Origin: Halorarius halobius | GTDB taxonomy: Archaea; Halobacteriota; Halobacteria; Halobacteriales; Haloarculaceae | NCBI RefSeq assembly: GCF_024298865.1 | Contig: NZ_CP101161.1 | Location: forward strand, 765,227 to 829,226 | Length of the DNA stretch: 64,000 bases | Direction: 5' to 3' | Shown: piece after piece, positions 8,226-15,135 of the stretch | How positions within the stretch are numbered: the first letter of the stretch is position 1 | Layout: each line of letters begins with the position of its first letter | The notes under the pieces: generated by a model | What the model saw: only the letters and a program-made list of their open reading frames with translations | What the model was told of the DNA's origin: nothing | Database searches by the model: none | Translations under genes and position numbers: made by a program

Positions 8226-8366
8226 TTCCGGCCAATTGGAAGTGGCGCACAGCAGTGCGCTACGTCCGATTATCGCAGGATTAGCGATCTTCAGATTCGC
8301 GTCTGAAAATGACTTCGTTACGCCGCCTAACGCGGCCCCACGCTATCCTGCGATTGGTTCGGCCAA
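8226..8366 (+). other. structured non-coding region with nested inverted repeats
   Basis: The roughly 385-bp gap after tRNA-Arg has no convincing gene but contains clustered hairpins. These are GCGCAC/GTGCGC (8245-8260), TTCAGA/TCTGAA (8290-8307), CGTTA/TAACG (8316-8332) and a longer outer stem of 8272-8286 with 8341-8354 (one bulged base) that encloses the last two. The outer stem plus inner hairpins would make a multi-branch junction. The local base composition is less GC-rich than its surroundings. It could be a small structured RNA, a miniature inverted-repeat element, or a remnant of integration at the tRNA. The rest of the gap to 8593 shows nothing I can assign. Confidence 0.5.
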
Positions 8367-8593
8367 CTCGGGGGGTGTGCCGTGACTCGACTCTCCCGCT
8401 ACAGGCAGTATAACTGCCATTCTTGTGAGAAGCCGTGCATCAACCCCGCGGAGGAGCAGTTCGACGACGACCGTCGGGTGCGAGCGGTCGGGATTCGCGC
8501 GGACCGCAACGAACGAGGGCTCGGAGGAGGTGGTCGCGGACACGGGCGTGGCCGCGACAGAACGCTCCGGGCGGCGGGCCGGGGGCACCCGAA

Positions 8594-9556
8594 TCAGTCC
8601 AGCGCGTACCGGCGGACCCCGTCGGTCTCGGTCACGTCGACGCGGCCCTCGTCCTCCAGCAGGTCGAGGTGGCCGATTATCTCCGACATCCCCGGGAACA
8701 CCTCCGTCGCCGGCAGGTCGGGGAACAGTTCGCCCATGAGGTCGTAGGCGGTCGCCGTCCCCCGCTCGTCGATGAGGTCAGCGATATGCTCCTTGCGCTC
8801 GTGGTGGTGGTCGCGTATCTCGTCGATGCGGGCCGAGAGGTCGGAAACGTCGTCCCCGTGACCCGGACGGCCCACGTCGGCGTCGACTGCCTGGAGTCGG
8901 TCGAGCGCGTCCAGATACGCCGGGAGGCTCCGCGTGCGCTCGTCGTCGGTGCCGGGCGCGACCGTCAGAAGCGGGTTCGGCGAGATGTGGTCGAGGACGT
9001 GGTCGCCGGTGAACGCGACCGGACCCCTCTCGGCGACGAAACAGACCGACCCGGGTGCGTGCCCGGGCGTGTGGACCGCCCGGAGGTCGACGCCAGCGTC
9101 GACGGGGTCGTCGTCGGTCAGTTCGCGGTCGACCGCGAGCGGTTCCTGGTACTCCGTGTACGCGTCCGGGAGCGTAACGGCCGTCTCGACGACCTGCTCG
9201 GGGACGCCCATCGCAGTCAGGAACGGGCGGAACAGCGCCTGCTCGCGGTCGAGGTGGCCGTCCGGGTCGCGGAGTTGCCGCGTCGCGTCGCGGTGGGCGA
9301 CGGCGGCCGCCCCCGAGACATCGACGACCCGGTTGGCGAGCCCGAAGTGGTCCATGTGCGGGTGGGTGATGAGCACCTGCTCGACGTCGGCGACGGCGTA
9401 CCCGAGGTCCTCGAGTCCGGCCGCGAGCTCCTCGTAGGCGGCGTCGGTCGCCGGCCCGGGGTCGACCAGCGTCAGTGGGCCCCCGGCGAAGACGTAACAA
9501 TTCACCCGCCCGACGTCGAACGGCGTCGGAATCTCGATGCGGTGAGCGTCGTCCAT
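8594..9556 (-). CDS. metallo-beta-lactamase-fold hydrolase (LACTB2/glyoxalase II-like)
   Basis: A 320-residue hydrolase with the metal motif THPHMDH at residues 64-70 and further ligands in VHTPGHAPGS and FTGDHVLDH. A C-terminal winged-helix-like extension follows (roughly residues 240-320, beginning around IRDHHHERKEHIADLI), which is the layout of LACTB2-type proteins. The di-metal site would hydrolyse a thioester, phosphodiester or similar substrate, which cannot be narrowed. The gene is monocistronic or transcribed after the methyltransferase gene on the same strand, 54 bp upstream. Confidence 0.87.
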   Translation of the reverse strand: MDDAHRIEIPTPFDVGRVNCYVFAGGPLTLVDPGPATDAAYEELAAGLEDLGYAVADVEQVLITHPHMDHFGLANRVVDVSGAAAVAHRDATRQLRDPDGHLDREQALFRPFLTAMGVPEQVVETAVTLPDAYTEYQEPLAVDRELTDDDPVDAGVDLRAVHTPGHAPGSVCFVAERGPVAFTGDHVLDHISPNPLLTVAPGTDDERTRSLPAYLDALDRLQAVDADVGRPGHGDDVSDLSARIDEIRDHHHERKEHIADLIDERGTATAYDLMGELFPDLPATEVFPGMSEIIGHLDLLEDEGRVDVTETDGVRRYALD

Positions 9557-9610
9557 GCGACACCGTTCGCTCCCCGACGTAAAACCGGTGCGGCTACCGG
9601 AATCGGCGCG

Positions 9611-10255
9611 TCACACGCTCCTGAACACGCGGACCGTGTCGCGTTTCGTCGGCTCACGGAGCAGGTGAGCGGCGCCGAGCGACGAGAACACCGCCTTCCA
9701 GTCGCGGTGGAACAGCGGGAACTCGTCGTCGACGCGGCTCACCTCGTGGTCGTCGCGGCCGCGCCGCGGGCTGTTCCCCTCGTTCTCCGCGGTGACCAGC
9801 AGGTCCGACGTGACCCGAAGGCACTCCTCGAACACCTCGCTGTCGTCGGGGTGGACGTGCTGGAGCGTCTCCACCGAGTAGACGATGTCGAACGCGCCGT
9901 CGTCCAGTTCCGGGAGGAACTCCTCGAGGGGGGCCGTGTGGAACGTTCCGACGTCGGCCAGCCGGGGGTAGTGGTCGGCCATCACCGCGAACGACTCGTC
10001 GTTGAGGTCGACCCCGGTGAGGTCCTCGTAGCCGGCCCGCCGCAGGCGTTCGAGGTGGCGACCGGAGCTACAGCCCAACTCGAGCACCGCGGCGTCCTCG
10101 TCGACGTAGTGGTCGAACACCGCCGCCAGCGTCTCGCTCACCTCGTTCGGGCCGAGCTGTGCGTAGTACTCCGGACTGTACGCGCCGGAGCGCTCGGCCC
10201 ACCCGCGGCGGTTCTCGTCGGGGTCCATGCTCGACGCGACGGGGTCCACGGTCAT
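9611..10255 (-). CDS. class I SAM-dependent methyltransferase
   Basis: A 214-residue soluble methyltransferase. Motif I is AAVLELGCSSGRH (about residues 55-67), the acidic ribose-binding end of strand beta2 is LTGVDLNDES, and motif IV is GAFDIVYSVETLQHVHPDD. The C-terminal part resembles SAM-binding domains that modify small molecules. An internal ATG nine codons downstream (10228) is an alternative start. The substrate is unknown, and the downstream metallo-hydrolase gene gives no clear pathway. Confidence 0.83.
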   Translation of the reverse strand: MTVDPVASSMDPDENRRGWAERSGAYSPEYYAQLGPNEVSETLAAVFDHYVDEDAAVLELGCSSGRHLERLRRAGYEDLTGVDLNDESFAVMADHYPRLADVGTFHTAPLEEFLPELDDGAFDIVYSVETLQHVHPDDSEVFEECLRVTSDLLVTAENEGNSPRRGRDDHEVSRVDDEFPLFHRDWKAVFSSLGAAHLLREPTKRDTVRVFRSV

Positions 10256-10432
10256 ATGCTCGGCGGGCGACGGTCGCGAGCGCGGATACGCTCCGGTTAC
10301 CCCGTCCCGTGCGGGGGCGACCGCCCGGGTGCCGGCACGGAGTAGGATGGTTCTATATCGAAGCTATTCATATTAGTGGCCATTACAGTCGAAGGGATTT
10401 ATGCACCGGGAGCGAGACACGGAACTAGGCCG

Positions 10433-11101
10433 ATGAGCGTCATCGCCACGGTGGAGGTCCCGGCCGAGGAGTTCACGCTGGGGCCTGCACTCGCAACGAA
10501 CCCGGGAATACGCGTCCGCATCGAGCGCGTCGTCCCGCTCGGAGACGCGTTCCTCCCGTACCTGTGGGTGTCCGACGACGACCTCGAGACCGTCGAGACC
10601 TCCCTGCGCGAGGAGGCCGACATCGAGTCGTTCGAGATCATCGACGAGGTCGCCGACGAGGTGCTCGTCCGCGTCGAGTGGGCGAGCGAACTCGACGGCC
10701 TGCTCGAGGCGCTCGCCGACAGCGACGGCGTCATCCTGGAGGCGACCGGTGGGGACGACGTCTGGCGGTTCCAGCTACGGTTCCCCACCCACGAGGACCT
10801 GACGGCGTTCTACCAGCAGGCGGCCGCGGCCGACCTCCATATCGACCTGCAGAGCGTCCACAACCCCGGGCCGCCGACGAACGTCGGGGTCGGCATCGAC
10901 CTCTCGGATACCCAGCGGAATACGCTCGTCAGCGCGCTGGAAGCGGGCTACTTCGACGTGCCGCGACGCATCAACCTGGTGGAGCTGTCCGAGCGGATGG
11001 GCATCTCCGACACGGCCGTCTCACAGCGCATCCGGCGCGGCACCAAGCGGCTCCTCGAGACGACGCTCGACGGGACGGACGAGGACGCCGACGATACGTA
11101 A
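10433..11101 (+). CDS. Bat-type HTH_10 transcriptional regulator
   Basis: A 222-residue regulator of the bacterio-opsin-activator family. An N-terminal Bat/GAF-associated domain (opening MSVIATVEVPAEEFTLG) is followed by the C-terminal HTH_10 helix-turn-helix (ALEAGYFDVPRRINLVELSE, then MGISDTAVSQRIRRG). I chose the ATG at 10433 because this N-terminus aligns with the paralogue at 12242-12898. A TATA-like ATTTATG lies about 30 nt upstream. No PAS or receiver domain is present, so the ligand or signal is unknown. It is one of three such regulators within 2.5 kb. Confidence 0.9.
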   Translation: MSVIATVEVPAEEFTLGPALATNPGIRVRIERVVPLGDAFLPYLWVSDDDLETVETSLREEADIESFEIIDEVADEVLVRVEWASELDGLLEALADSDGVILEATGGDDVWRFQLRFPTHEDLTAFYQQAAAADLHIDLQSVHNPGPPTNVGVGIDLSDTQRNTLVSALEAGYFDVPRRINLVELSERMGISDTAVSQRIRRGTKRLLETTLDGTDEDADDT

Positions 11102-11152
11102 GGAGCTTCGAAGTAGAAGTGCCGGGGTACATAAGGAGTATCGAAGTAGAAG
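11099..11152 (+). repeat. two direct repeats (21 bp, 33-bp spacing) before HalOD1 gene
   Basis: TAAGGAGCTTCGAAGTAGAAG (11099-11119) and TAAGGAGTATCGAAGTAGAAG (11132-11152) differ at two positions. The first copy contains the stop codon of the upstream regulator. The second ends 40 nt before the HalOD1 start. The arrangement suggests tandem binding sites for one of the neighbouring HTH regulators or a duplicated promoter segment. Confidence 0.7.
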
Positions 11153-11192
11153 GTTCAAATACGTGTATGTGGTAGCCACCGGTCATCAGACC

Positions 11193-11405
11193 ATGGTACA
11201 GTCAGCGAGCACGGCGGTCGTGCTGGCCGTCGCGGAACGGAACGGCAGCGACGTGACGGAGCTCCCGGCGCTGGCGGAGTACGTCGACACGGACGCGCTC
11301 GACGCGCTGTTCCGAGGCGACGGGAGCGTCGCCGTCCAGTTCACGTACGCGGACTGCACGATCACCGTCCGCGGCCCGGACGACGTCACCGTCGACCCGA
11401 ACTGA
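11193..11405 (+). CDS. HalOD1 output-domain protein
   Basis: A 70-residue protein from the ATG at 11193. An in-frame ATG 30 nt upstream is less likely because it falls within the expected promoter. The pattern TAVVLAVAERNGSDVTELPA and the ending VQFTYADCTITVRGPDDVTV match the haloarchaeal HalOD1 output domain, which occurs alone or at the end of two-component receiver proteins. Function is unproven. It lies between two Bat-type regulators and is preceded by the paired 21-bp repeats, so it is probably part of the same regulatory circuit. Confidence 0.82.
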   Translation: MVQSASTAVVLAVAERNGSDVTELPALAEYVDTDALDALFRGDGSVAVQFTYADCTITVRGPDDVTVDPN

Positions 11406-11414
11406 GGTCGGACG

Positions 11415-12071
11415 TCAGTTCTCGTCGTCGTCCCGTCCGGTCAGCGTCGACGTCAGCAGCGTCGACAGCGCCCGACGGAGCCGCTCCGAGACCGCCTGCT
11501 CGGAGACGCCCATCTCCGCGGCGAGGTCCTCGATGGTCGTCCGGCGGGGCACCTCGAAGTAGCCGGCCCGGAACGCCGTCGCCAGCGTCTCCTGCTGTGG
11601 GTCCGACAGCCCGAGACCGTCGTCGGCGCTCGGCGAGCCGGCCTCGTAACTTCGCCGCAGGTCGACGTCGATTCCCCGTTCGATGCACTCGTCGTAGAGC
11701 GTCGACAGCGCCCCCTGGTCGGGGAACCGGAGGTCCACCGTCCAGCCGTCGTGAGCGCCCGTGGCCCCGACGAGGGTCGCCCCGTTGGCCTGGATCAGAT
11801 CGAACAGCGGCGCGTCGGTGCCCGCCCAGTCGACGCGGAGCAGCGTCCGCCCCGGGAGGTCGTCGACCACGTCGGCCGACGCGACCGCTCCGTCGTCGAC
11901 GAGCGACGAGACGACCGCCTCGGCGTCGCCCCCCTCCACCCAGAGATAGTGGACGAACCCCGCGGTCGGCACGACCCGTTCGAGTTCGACCGTCACCGAC
12001 CGGTGCTCGCGCAGGAACTGGCCGAGCGGGAACGCCGTCACGGGTACGTCGAACTCGGCGAAGACGTTCAT
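11415..12071 (-). CDS. Bat-type HTH_10 transcriptional regulator
   Basis: A 218-residue Bat-family protein. The N-terminal sensory-associated domain (FDVPVTAFPLGQFLREHRSV) and the C-terminal HTH_10 region (AFRAGYFEVPRRTTIEDLAA, MGVSEQAVSERLRRAL) are complete. It is more diverged from the other two than they are from each other. It is convergent with the HalOD1 gene, 9 bp apart. The 170-bp upstream gap holds the terminator of the next regulator gene and otherwise no clear gene. Confidence 0.9.
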   Translation of the reverse strand: MNVFAEFDVPVTAFPLGQFLREHRSVTVELERVVPTAGFVHYLWVEGGDAEAVVSSLVDDGAVASADVVDDLPGRTLLRVDWAGTDAPLFDLIQANGATLVGATGAHDGWTVDLRFPDQGALSTLYDECIERGIDVDLRRSYEAGSPSADDGLGLSDPQQETLATAFRAGYFEVPRRTTIEDLAAEMGVSEQAVSERLRRALSTLLTSTLTGRDDDEN

Positions 12072-12199
12072 CGGTGTCGGGTCCCCGGCGTCGCTTCCTC
12101 GTCCGTGTGTGGCGGTCTCAGTTGCATCTACACGACCCGGTGGTCGGCGAAGCGATGACGACGCTGGCCATGATGGTTCGACATGGAAGCCGTAGACAT

Positions 12200-12205
12200 A
12201 AAAAA
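12200..12205 (-). terminator. oligo-T terminator after HTH_10 regulator
   Basis: A run of six T on the minus strand, 36 bp past the stop of the regulator ending at 12242, in very GC-rich DNA. Archaeal terminators are typically oligo-T runs without a required hairpin. On the minus strand this T-run could alternatively act as part of a distant promoter for the next gene. Confidence 0.4.
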
Positions 12206-12241
12206 TGTGCGTGGTCGACGGAGCGGCTCCCGCCCGGCCCG

Positions 12242-12898
12242 TCAGTCGGGGCCGTCGCCCCGGACGATCGTCGCGGAGATGAGCTTCCCGAGGCCGCGGC
12301 GGATGCGCTGTGAGACCGCCGAGTCGGAGACGCCGAGCTGTTCGGACAGTTCGACGAGTGTGATGCCGCGAGGGATGTCGAAGTAGCCACGCTCGAGAGC
12401 GACCTCCAGCGCCGTCTGCTGCTCCTCGGAGAGGCCGTAGCCACCGGTGGAACCGTCCGCCAGCGGGCTGTTGACCTCGTTCAGGTCGACGGTGATGCCG
12501 GCGTCGACACAGCTACGGTAGAACTGCGACAGCGCCGCGTGCTCGGGGAACCGGACGCGGAACGCCCAGTGGTCGCCCCGCCCCTCGCCTTCGAGAACCA
12601 CCGCCTCGGCCGCGTCGATGGCGTCGATGACGCCGTTGACCTCGGTGCTCCAGTCGACGCGGAACAGGCTCTCGCCGTTCACCTCGTCGACGACGCGGAC
12701 CGACTCTGTGAGCTCCGACCCCTCCAGAGCGGACTGCACCGCGGGCGCGTCGGCCGACGACACCCAGAAGTACGGCACGAGGTCGTCGCCGGTCGGAATC
12801 ATGGATTCGAGACGTATCTCGACCCCCTCGCGCACCTCGAGTGCCTCCCCGAGCGTGAACTCCTCGGCCGGGATGGAGAAGCGCGCGATGACGCTCAT
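12242..12898 (-). CDS. Bat-type HTH_10 transcriptional regulator
   Basis: A 218-residue paralogue of the protein at 10433-11101. Both open MSVIA and share PAEEFTLG, a PYxWVS segment and the HTH with SDxAVSQRIRRG. The start at 12898 is set by that alignment, although the frame stays open for 19 further codons. The N-terminal Bat domain covers about residues 1-150 and the HTH_10 about 155-210. It may recognise similar sites to its paralogue. Upstream lies a 249-bp non-coding stretch with a short tandem repeat. Confidence 0.9.
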   Translation of the reverse strand: MSVIARFSIPAEEFTLGEALEVREGVEIRLESMIPTGDDLVPYFWVSSADAPAVQSALEGSELTESVRVVDEVNGESLFRVDWSTEVNGVIDAIDAAEAVVLEGEGRGDHWAFRVRFPEHAALSQFYRSCVDAGITVDLNEVNSPLADGSTGGYGLSEEQQTALEVALERGYFDIPRGITLVELSEQLGVSDSAVSQRIRRGLGKLISATIVRGDGPD

Positions 12899-13069
12899 CG
12901 CGCGTTGCGAGGAACGCCGGTTCGTGAACGCCACAGACGATGCTGTCGAACCCACCGACGATACGACGAACCACGCGGCGACGACGACCGACCGAGTACC
13001 ATTGCCCGACTGTACCGGACCCGTAAGTAAAGTAGGTAGCCTGTACCCTCGAAGGTGTTTTTATTGCTA

Positions 13070-13112
13070 CCGCTCGGCCTACCGCTCGACGTGCCGCTCG
13101 GCCTACCGCTCG
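13070..13112 (+). repeat. 19-bp tandem direct repeat, 24-bp period
   Basis: CCGCTCGGCCTACCGCTCG occurs at 13070-13088 and again at 13094-13112. It is internally repetitive (ACCGCTCG units). It lies in the gap between the third HTH_10 gene and the 65-residue protein gene, next to an AT-rich TGTTTTTATTG (13057-13067) that could be a terminator or promoter box. It may be replication slippage or operator sites. Confidence 0.6.
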
Positions 13113-13147
13113 CTACACTCGCGGCTGGCGGACTCGTCCCCGTCCGA

Positions 13148-13345
13148 TCAGTCGTGCCGCTCCGAGCGGTACGCCACCTCGTATATCTCGACCCCCCAGT
13201 CGTGGTCGTCGCCGTCGGTTCTGAACGCCCAGCCTCCCTCGATGGCGACGCCGCTGTCGTGCGCCTCGTGCAGGAGTGTCGCCAGGGCGCGGCGGAACTC
13301 CCGCTCAGTCGTGGGGCCCTCTGACCCTGTCGTCGAAGATGTCAT
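13148..13345 (-). CDS. small acidic protein, paralogue A
   Basis: A 65-residue protein, starting at the ATG at 13345. It aligns along its length with the small protein at 13650-13835. Both have TTExEFRxA, a basic/aliphatic helix, then GV-x-(I/V)-E-x-GW-x-F and a terminal WGVE(I/V)YEV. The pattern suggests a single alpha/beta domain with a buried Trp pair. I do not recognise the family. The two paralogues are transcribed divergently from the 304-bp gap between them, beside the Bat/DUF7344 regulator cluster. Confidence 0.75.
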   Translation of the reverse strand: MTSSTTGSEGPTTEREFRRALATLLHEAHDSGVAIEGGWAFRTDGDDHDWGVEIYEVAYRSERHD

Positions 13346-13649
13346 TGGTGGGTTGTGACGAGGATAGTGCGACCGTCGTGCACGGAACCCGTCCAACAAC
13401 CTGGAACCTCCGTCGCAAGGGTGAATCGTCACACACCACGGGGAAGAGAGTCAGGGGGGTGTTCCCAGTCGTCCGTGCTTGGTGTGCCAGGGTGAAAGGG
13501 GTTCGGGTGGGATGCGACCGGCGCGGTCCGCATCAATCCCTTCGGCATCGAACGCCGCCACTTACGCGCATGGAGGATGACATCCGACCAGGGTCGTCCA
13601 TCCGCGGCCCCGTCGTGACACCGACGGTCACCAGCGACGAGGGACGACC
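13346..13649. other. 304-bp divergent intergenic region
   Basis: Separates the two small paralogous genes and must contain both promoters. I see no clear TATA box, inverted repeat or coding pattern. The open frames crossing it have no haloarchaeal protein character (Arg/Pro/Ser-rich, few acidic residues). Confidence 0.4.
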
Positions 13650-13835
13650 ATGACAGGCGACCCACCCACCGACGCGCCGACGACCGAGGCCGAGTTCAGA
13701 GCGGCGATGCGACGGCTCGTCGCCGGAGCGGCGGCCAACGGCGTCGACGTCGAGAACGGCTGGGGGTTCACCGACGGCGAGCGCACGTGGGGCGTCGAGG
13801 TGTACGAAGTGGTCCCCGAGGACACCGAGGAGTGA
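13650..13835 (+). CDS. small acidic protein, paralogue B
   Basis: A 61-residue protein paralogous to the divergent 65-residue protein. It carries TTEAEFRAAMRRLV, NGVDVENGWGF and WGVEVYEVV in the same order and spacing. No signal peptide or membrane helix is visible. The stop is 6 bp from the stop of the convergent DUF7344 gene. Function is unknown. Conservation of both copies side by side argues they are real genes. Confidence 0.78.
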   Translation: MTGDPPTDAPTTEAEFRAAMRRLVAGAAANGVDVENGWGFTDGERTWGVEVYEVVPEDTEE

Positions 13836-13841
13836 CCGGAG

Positions 13842-14141
13842 TCACTCGCCGCCGTCGGTCTCGGCGACCGGAAGCGCCGCGAGCAGGGGTGCGACATCGT
13901 TCCAGTTCTCGCCGCGACGGAGCTGGCCCGCCGTCCGGTCCCACGCGACGTAGCCGGCGTCGTCGAGCCGCGGGAGGTGTCGGTGGTGCAGTTCGACCGT
14001 CGCCTGCCGCCGGTCGTCGGCTCCTGCCGTGAGGTCGTCTACCGGAATCGGTTCTCCGTCGGCGAGTTTCAGTAGGACGCGGCGGCGCTGTGCGGCCGAG
14101 AGCGCGTCGAGCGCGGCCCCGAGGGTGTCGTCGCGGTTCAC
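13842..14141 (-). CDS. DUF7344 winged-helix protein
   Basis: A 99-residue protein starting at GTG (14141), with no in-frame ATG nearby. The sequence ALDALSAAQRRRVLLKLADG, then ELHHRHLPRLDDAGYVAWDR matches the haloarchaeal DUF7344 winged-helix (ArsR-like) domain that occurs in hundreds of small putative regulators. It has no sensor domain. AT-rich patches lie about 50 nt upstream. It belongs spatially to the Bat/HalOD1 regulatory cluster. Confidence 0.82.
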   Translation of the reverse strand: MNRDDTLGAALDALSAAQRRRVLLKLADGEPIPVDDLTAGADDRRQATVELHHRHLPRLDDAGYVAWDRTAGQLRRGENWNDVAPLLAALPVAETDGGE

Positions 14142-14213
14142 GTCATCGTCCAGGTCAGCGAGCCGTACGAGTCCGCGGCTTTGATTTTGAAGGCATTTAT
14201 GTAGGGACTGCGG

Positions 14214-15017
14214 CTACAGCGCGCCACGGTCCGTGAGTTCCCGGTAGAACGCCACCGAGTAGACGCCGAAGAAGCCGCCGAACAGCGTCCCGACGACCAG
14301 CACGACGACGCCGACGCCCGCGAGGACGCCCGGCGAGGGCTGGGCGAGCGCGGTTCCGGCGGTCGCCTCGGGCGTCGTGAGGAGCGAAGCGACGCCGAAC
14401 ACGCCGCCGGCGACGAGCCCCAGCAGGCCGACCAGTAGCGAGTAGCCGAGGCTGGACAGGAGGTTGCCGCGGACGACGCCGACGCTGTGTTTCAGCCCGT
14501 CGATGGCGCCGTGGCCGTCGAGCACGACGGCCTGGCCGTAGAACTGGATGAAGAACACGACCGCGAGGTACGCGAGCAGGAACAGCAGTAGCCCGGCGCC
14601 GAGCACGCCGACCGCCGCGAGGCTCGGCCCCCCCGCACCGGCGAACACCGCGACGCCGGCGACGATGGCGGCGAGGAAGCCGACGACGCCGAGTACGAAG
14701 TTCGCCACCAGCAACAGCAGGTACGCGACCAGAAGCGACGTGTAGTTGGCCTTCCCGGCCGCGACGAACCGGTCGAGCGACGTGGTGCCGTCGAGCGCCT
14801 CGTCGCTCATGGCGATGAGCCCACCCTGGAAGAACGGCACGACGACGATGAACAGCAGCGAGACGAGAAGCGAGACGAGACTCGCCAGGATCGGGAACGT
14901 CGCTTGCAGCAGCATCGTCGGCACCTGCGTCAGCAGCAACACGAACACGGGGACGAACACGATGGGGTTGCGCGCCAGCGCACCCGGCGTCCGTCGGAGG
15001 GATGACAGGACGGCCAT
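14214..15017 (-). CDS. multi-pass membrane protein (DUF7847-like)
   Basis: A 267-residue hydrophobic protein with about six transmembrane segments, for example PIVFVPVFVLLLTQVPTMLL, SLLVAYLLLLVANFVLGVVG and GVLAGVGVVVLVVGTLFGGF. Between them is a short soluble segment with DEALDGTTSLDRFVAAGKAN. Similar proteins are widespread in haloarchaea without known function. The start at 15017 is preceded by a good TATA-like box. An in-frame extension of 26 codons would cross that promoter. It is divergent from the pentapeptide-channel gene, with 118 bp between the start codons. Confidence 0.72.
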   Translation of the reverse strand: MAVLSSLRRTPGALARNPIVFVPVFVLLLTQVPTMLLQATFPILASLVSLLVSLLFIVVVPFFQGGLIAMSDEALDGTTSLDRFVAAGKANYTSLLVAYLLLLVANFVLGVVGFLAAIVAGVAVFAGAGGPSLAAVGVLGAGLLLFLLAYLAVVFFIQFYGQAVVLDGHGAIDGLKHSVGVVRGNLLSSLGYSLLVGLLGLVAGGVFGVASLLTTPEATAGTALAQPSPGVLAGVGVVVLVVGTLFGGFFGVYSVAFYRELTDRGAL

Positions 15018-15036
15018 GCTGACCGTTCGTTCAGAA

Positions 15037-15045
15037 TTTGTAAAA
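15037..15045 (-). promoter_or_regulatory. TATA-like box for membrane protein gene
   Basis: TTTTACAAA on the minus strand, 20-28 nt before the ATG at 15017. Its position fits a leaderless transcript and supports the downstream start over the longer open frame. Confidence 0.5.
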
Positions 15046-15135
15046 CCCTTGTCGTTCCGTCCGGGAGCCGCACGACGTGTCACGCGGGAGAACATTTACG
15101 TCGCCGGTCGTCCATCCCACGGTCGAGTGGGGGAG

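Noticed and set aside
8343-8588. 81-residue frame on the minus strand between tRNA-Arg and the metallo-hydrolase
   Set aside because: No acidic bias, no motif, and overlapping frames on the other strand are no better. Treated as non-coding.
13070-13112. CRISPR-like repeat
   Set aside because: Only two copies of an internally repetitive 19-bp unit with 5-bp separation. A CRISPR would need regular repeats with unique 30-40 bp spacers, which are absent.
13429-13665. 78-residue minus-strand frame between the two small paralogues
   Set aside because: Basic and Pro/Trp/His-rich, crosses the start of the real paralogue gene, and has no homologue-like pattern.
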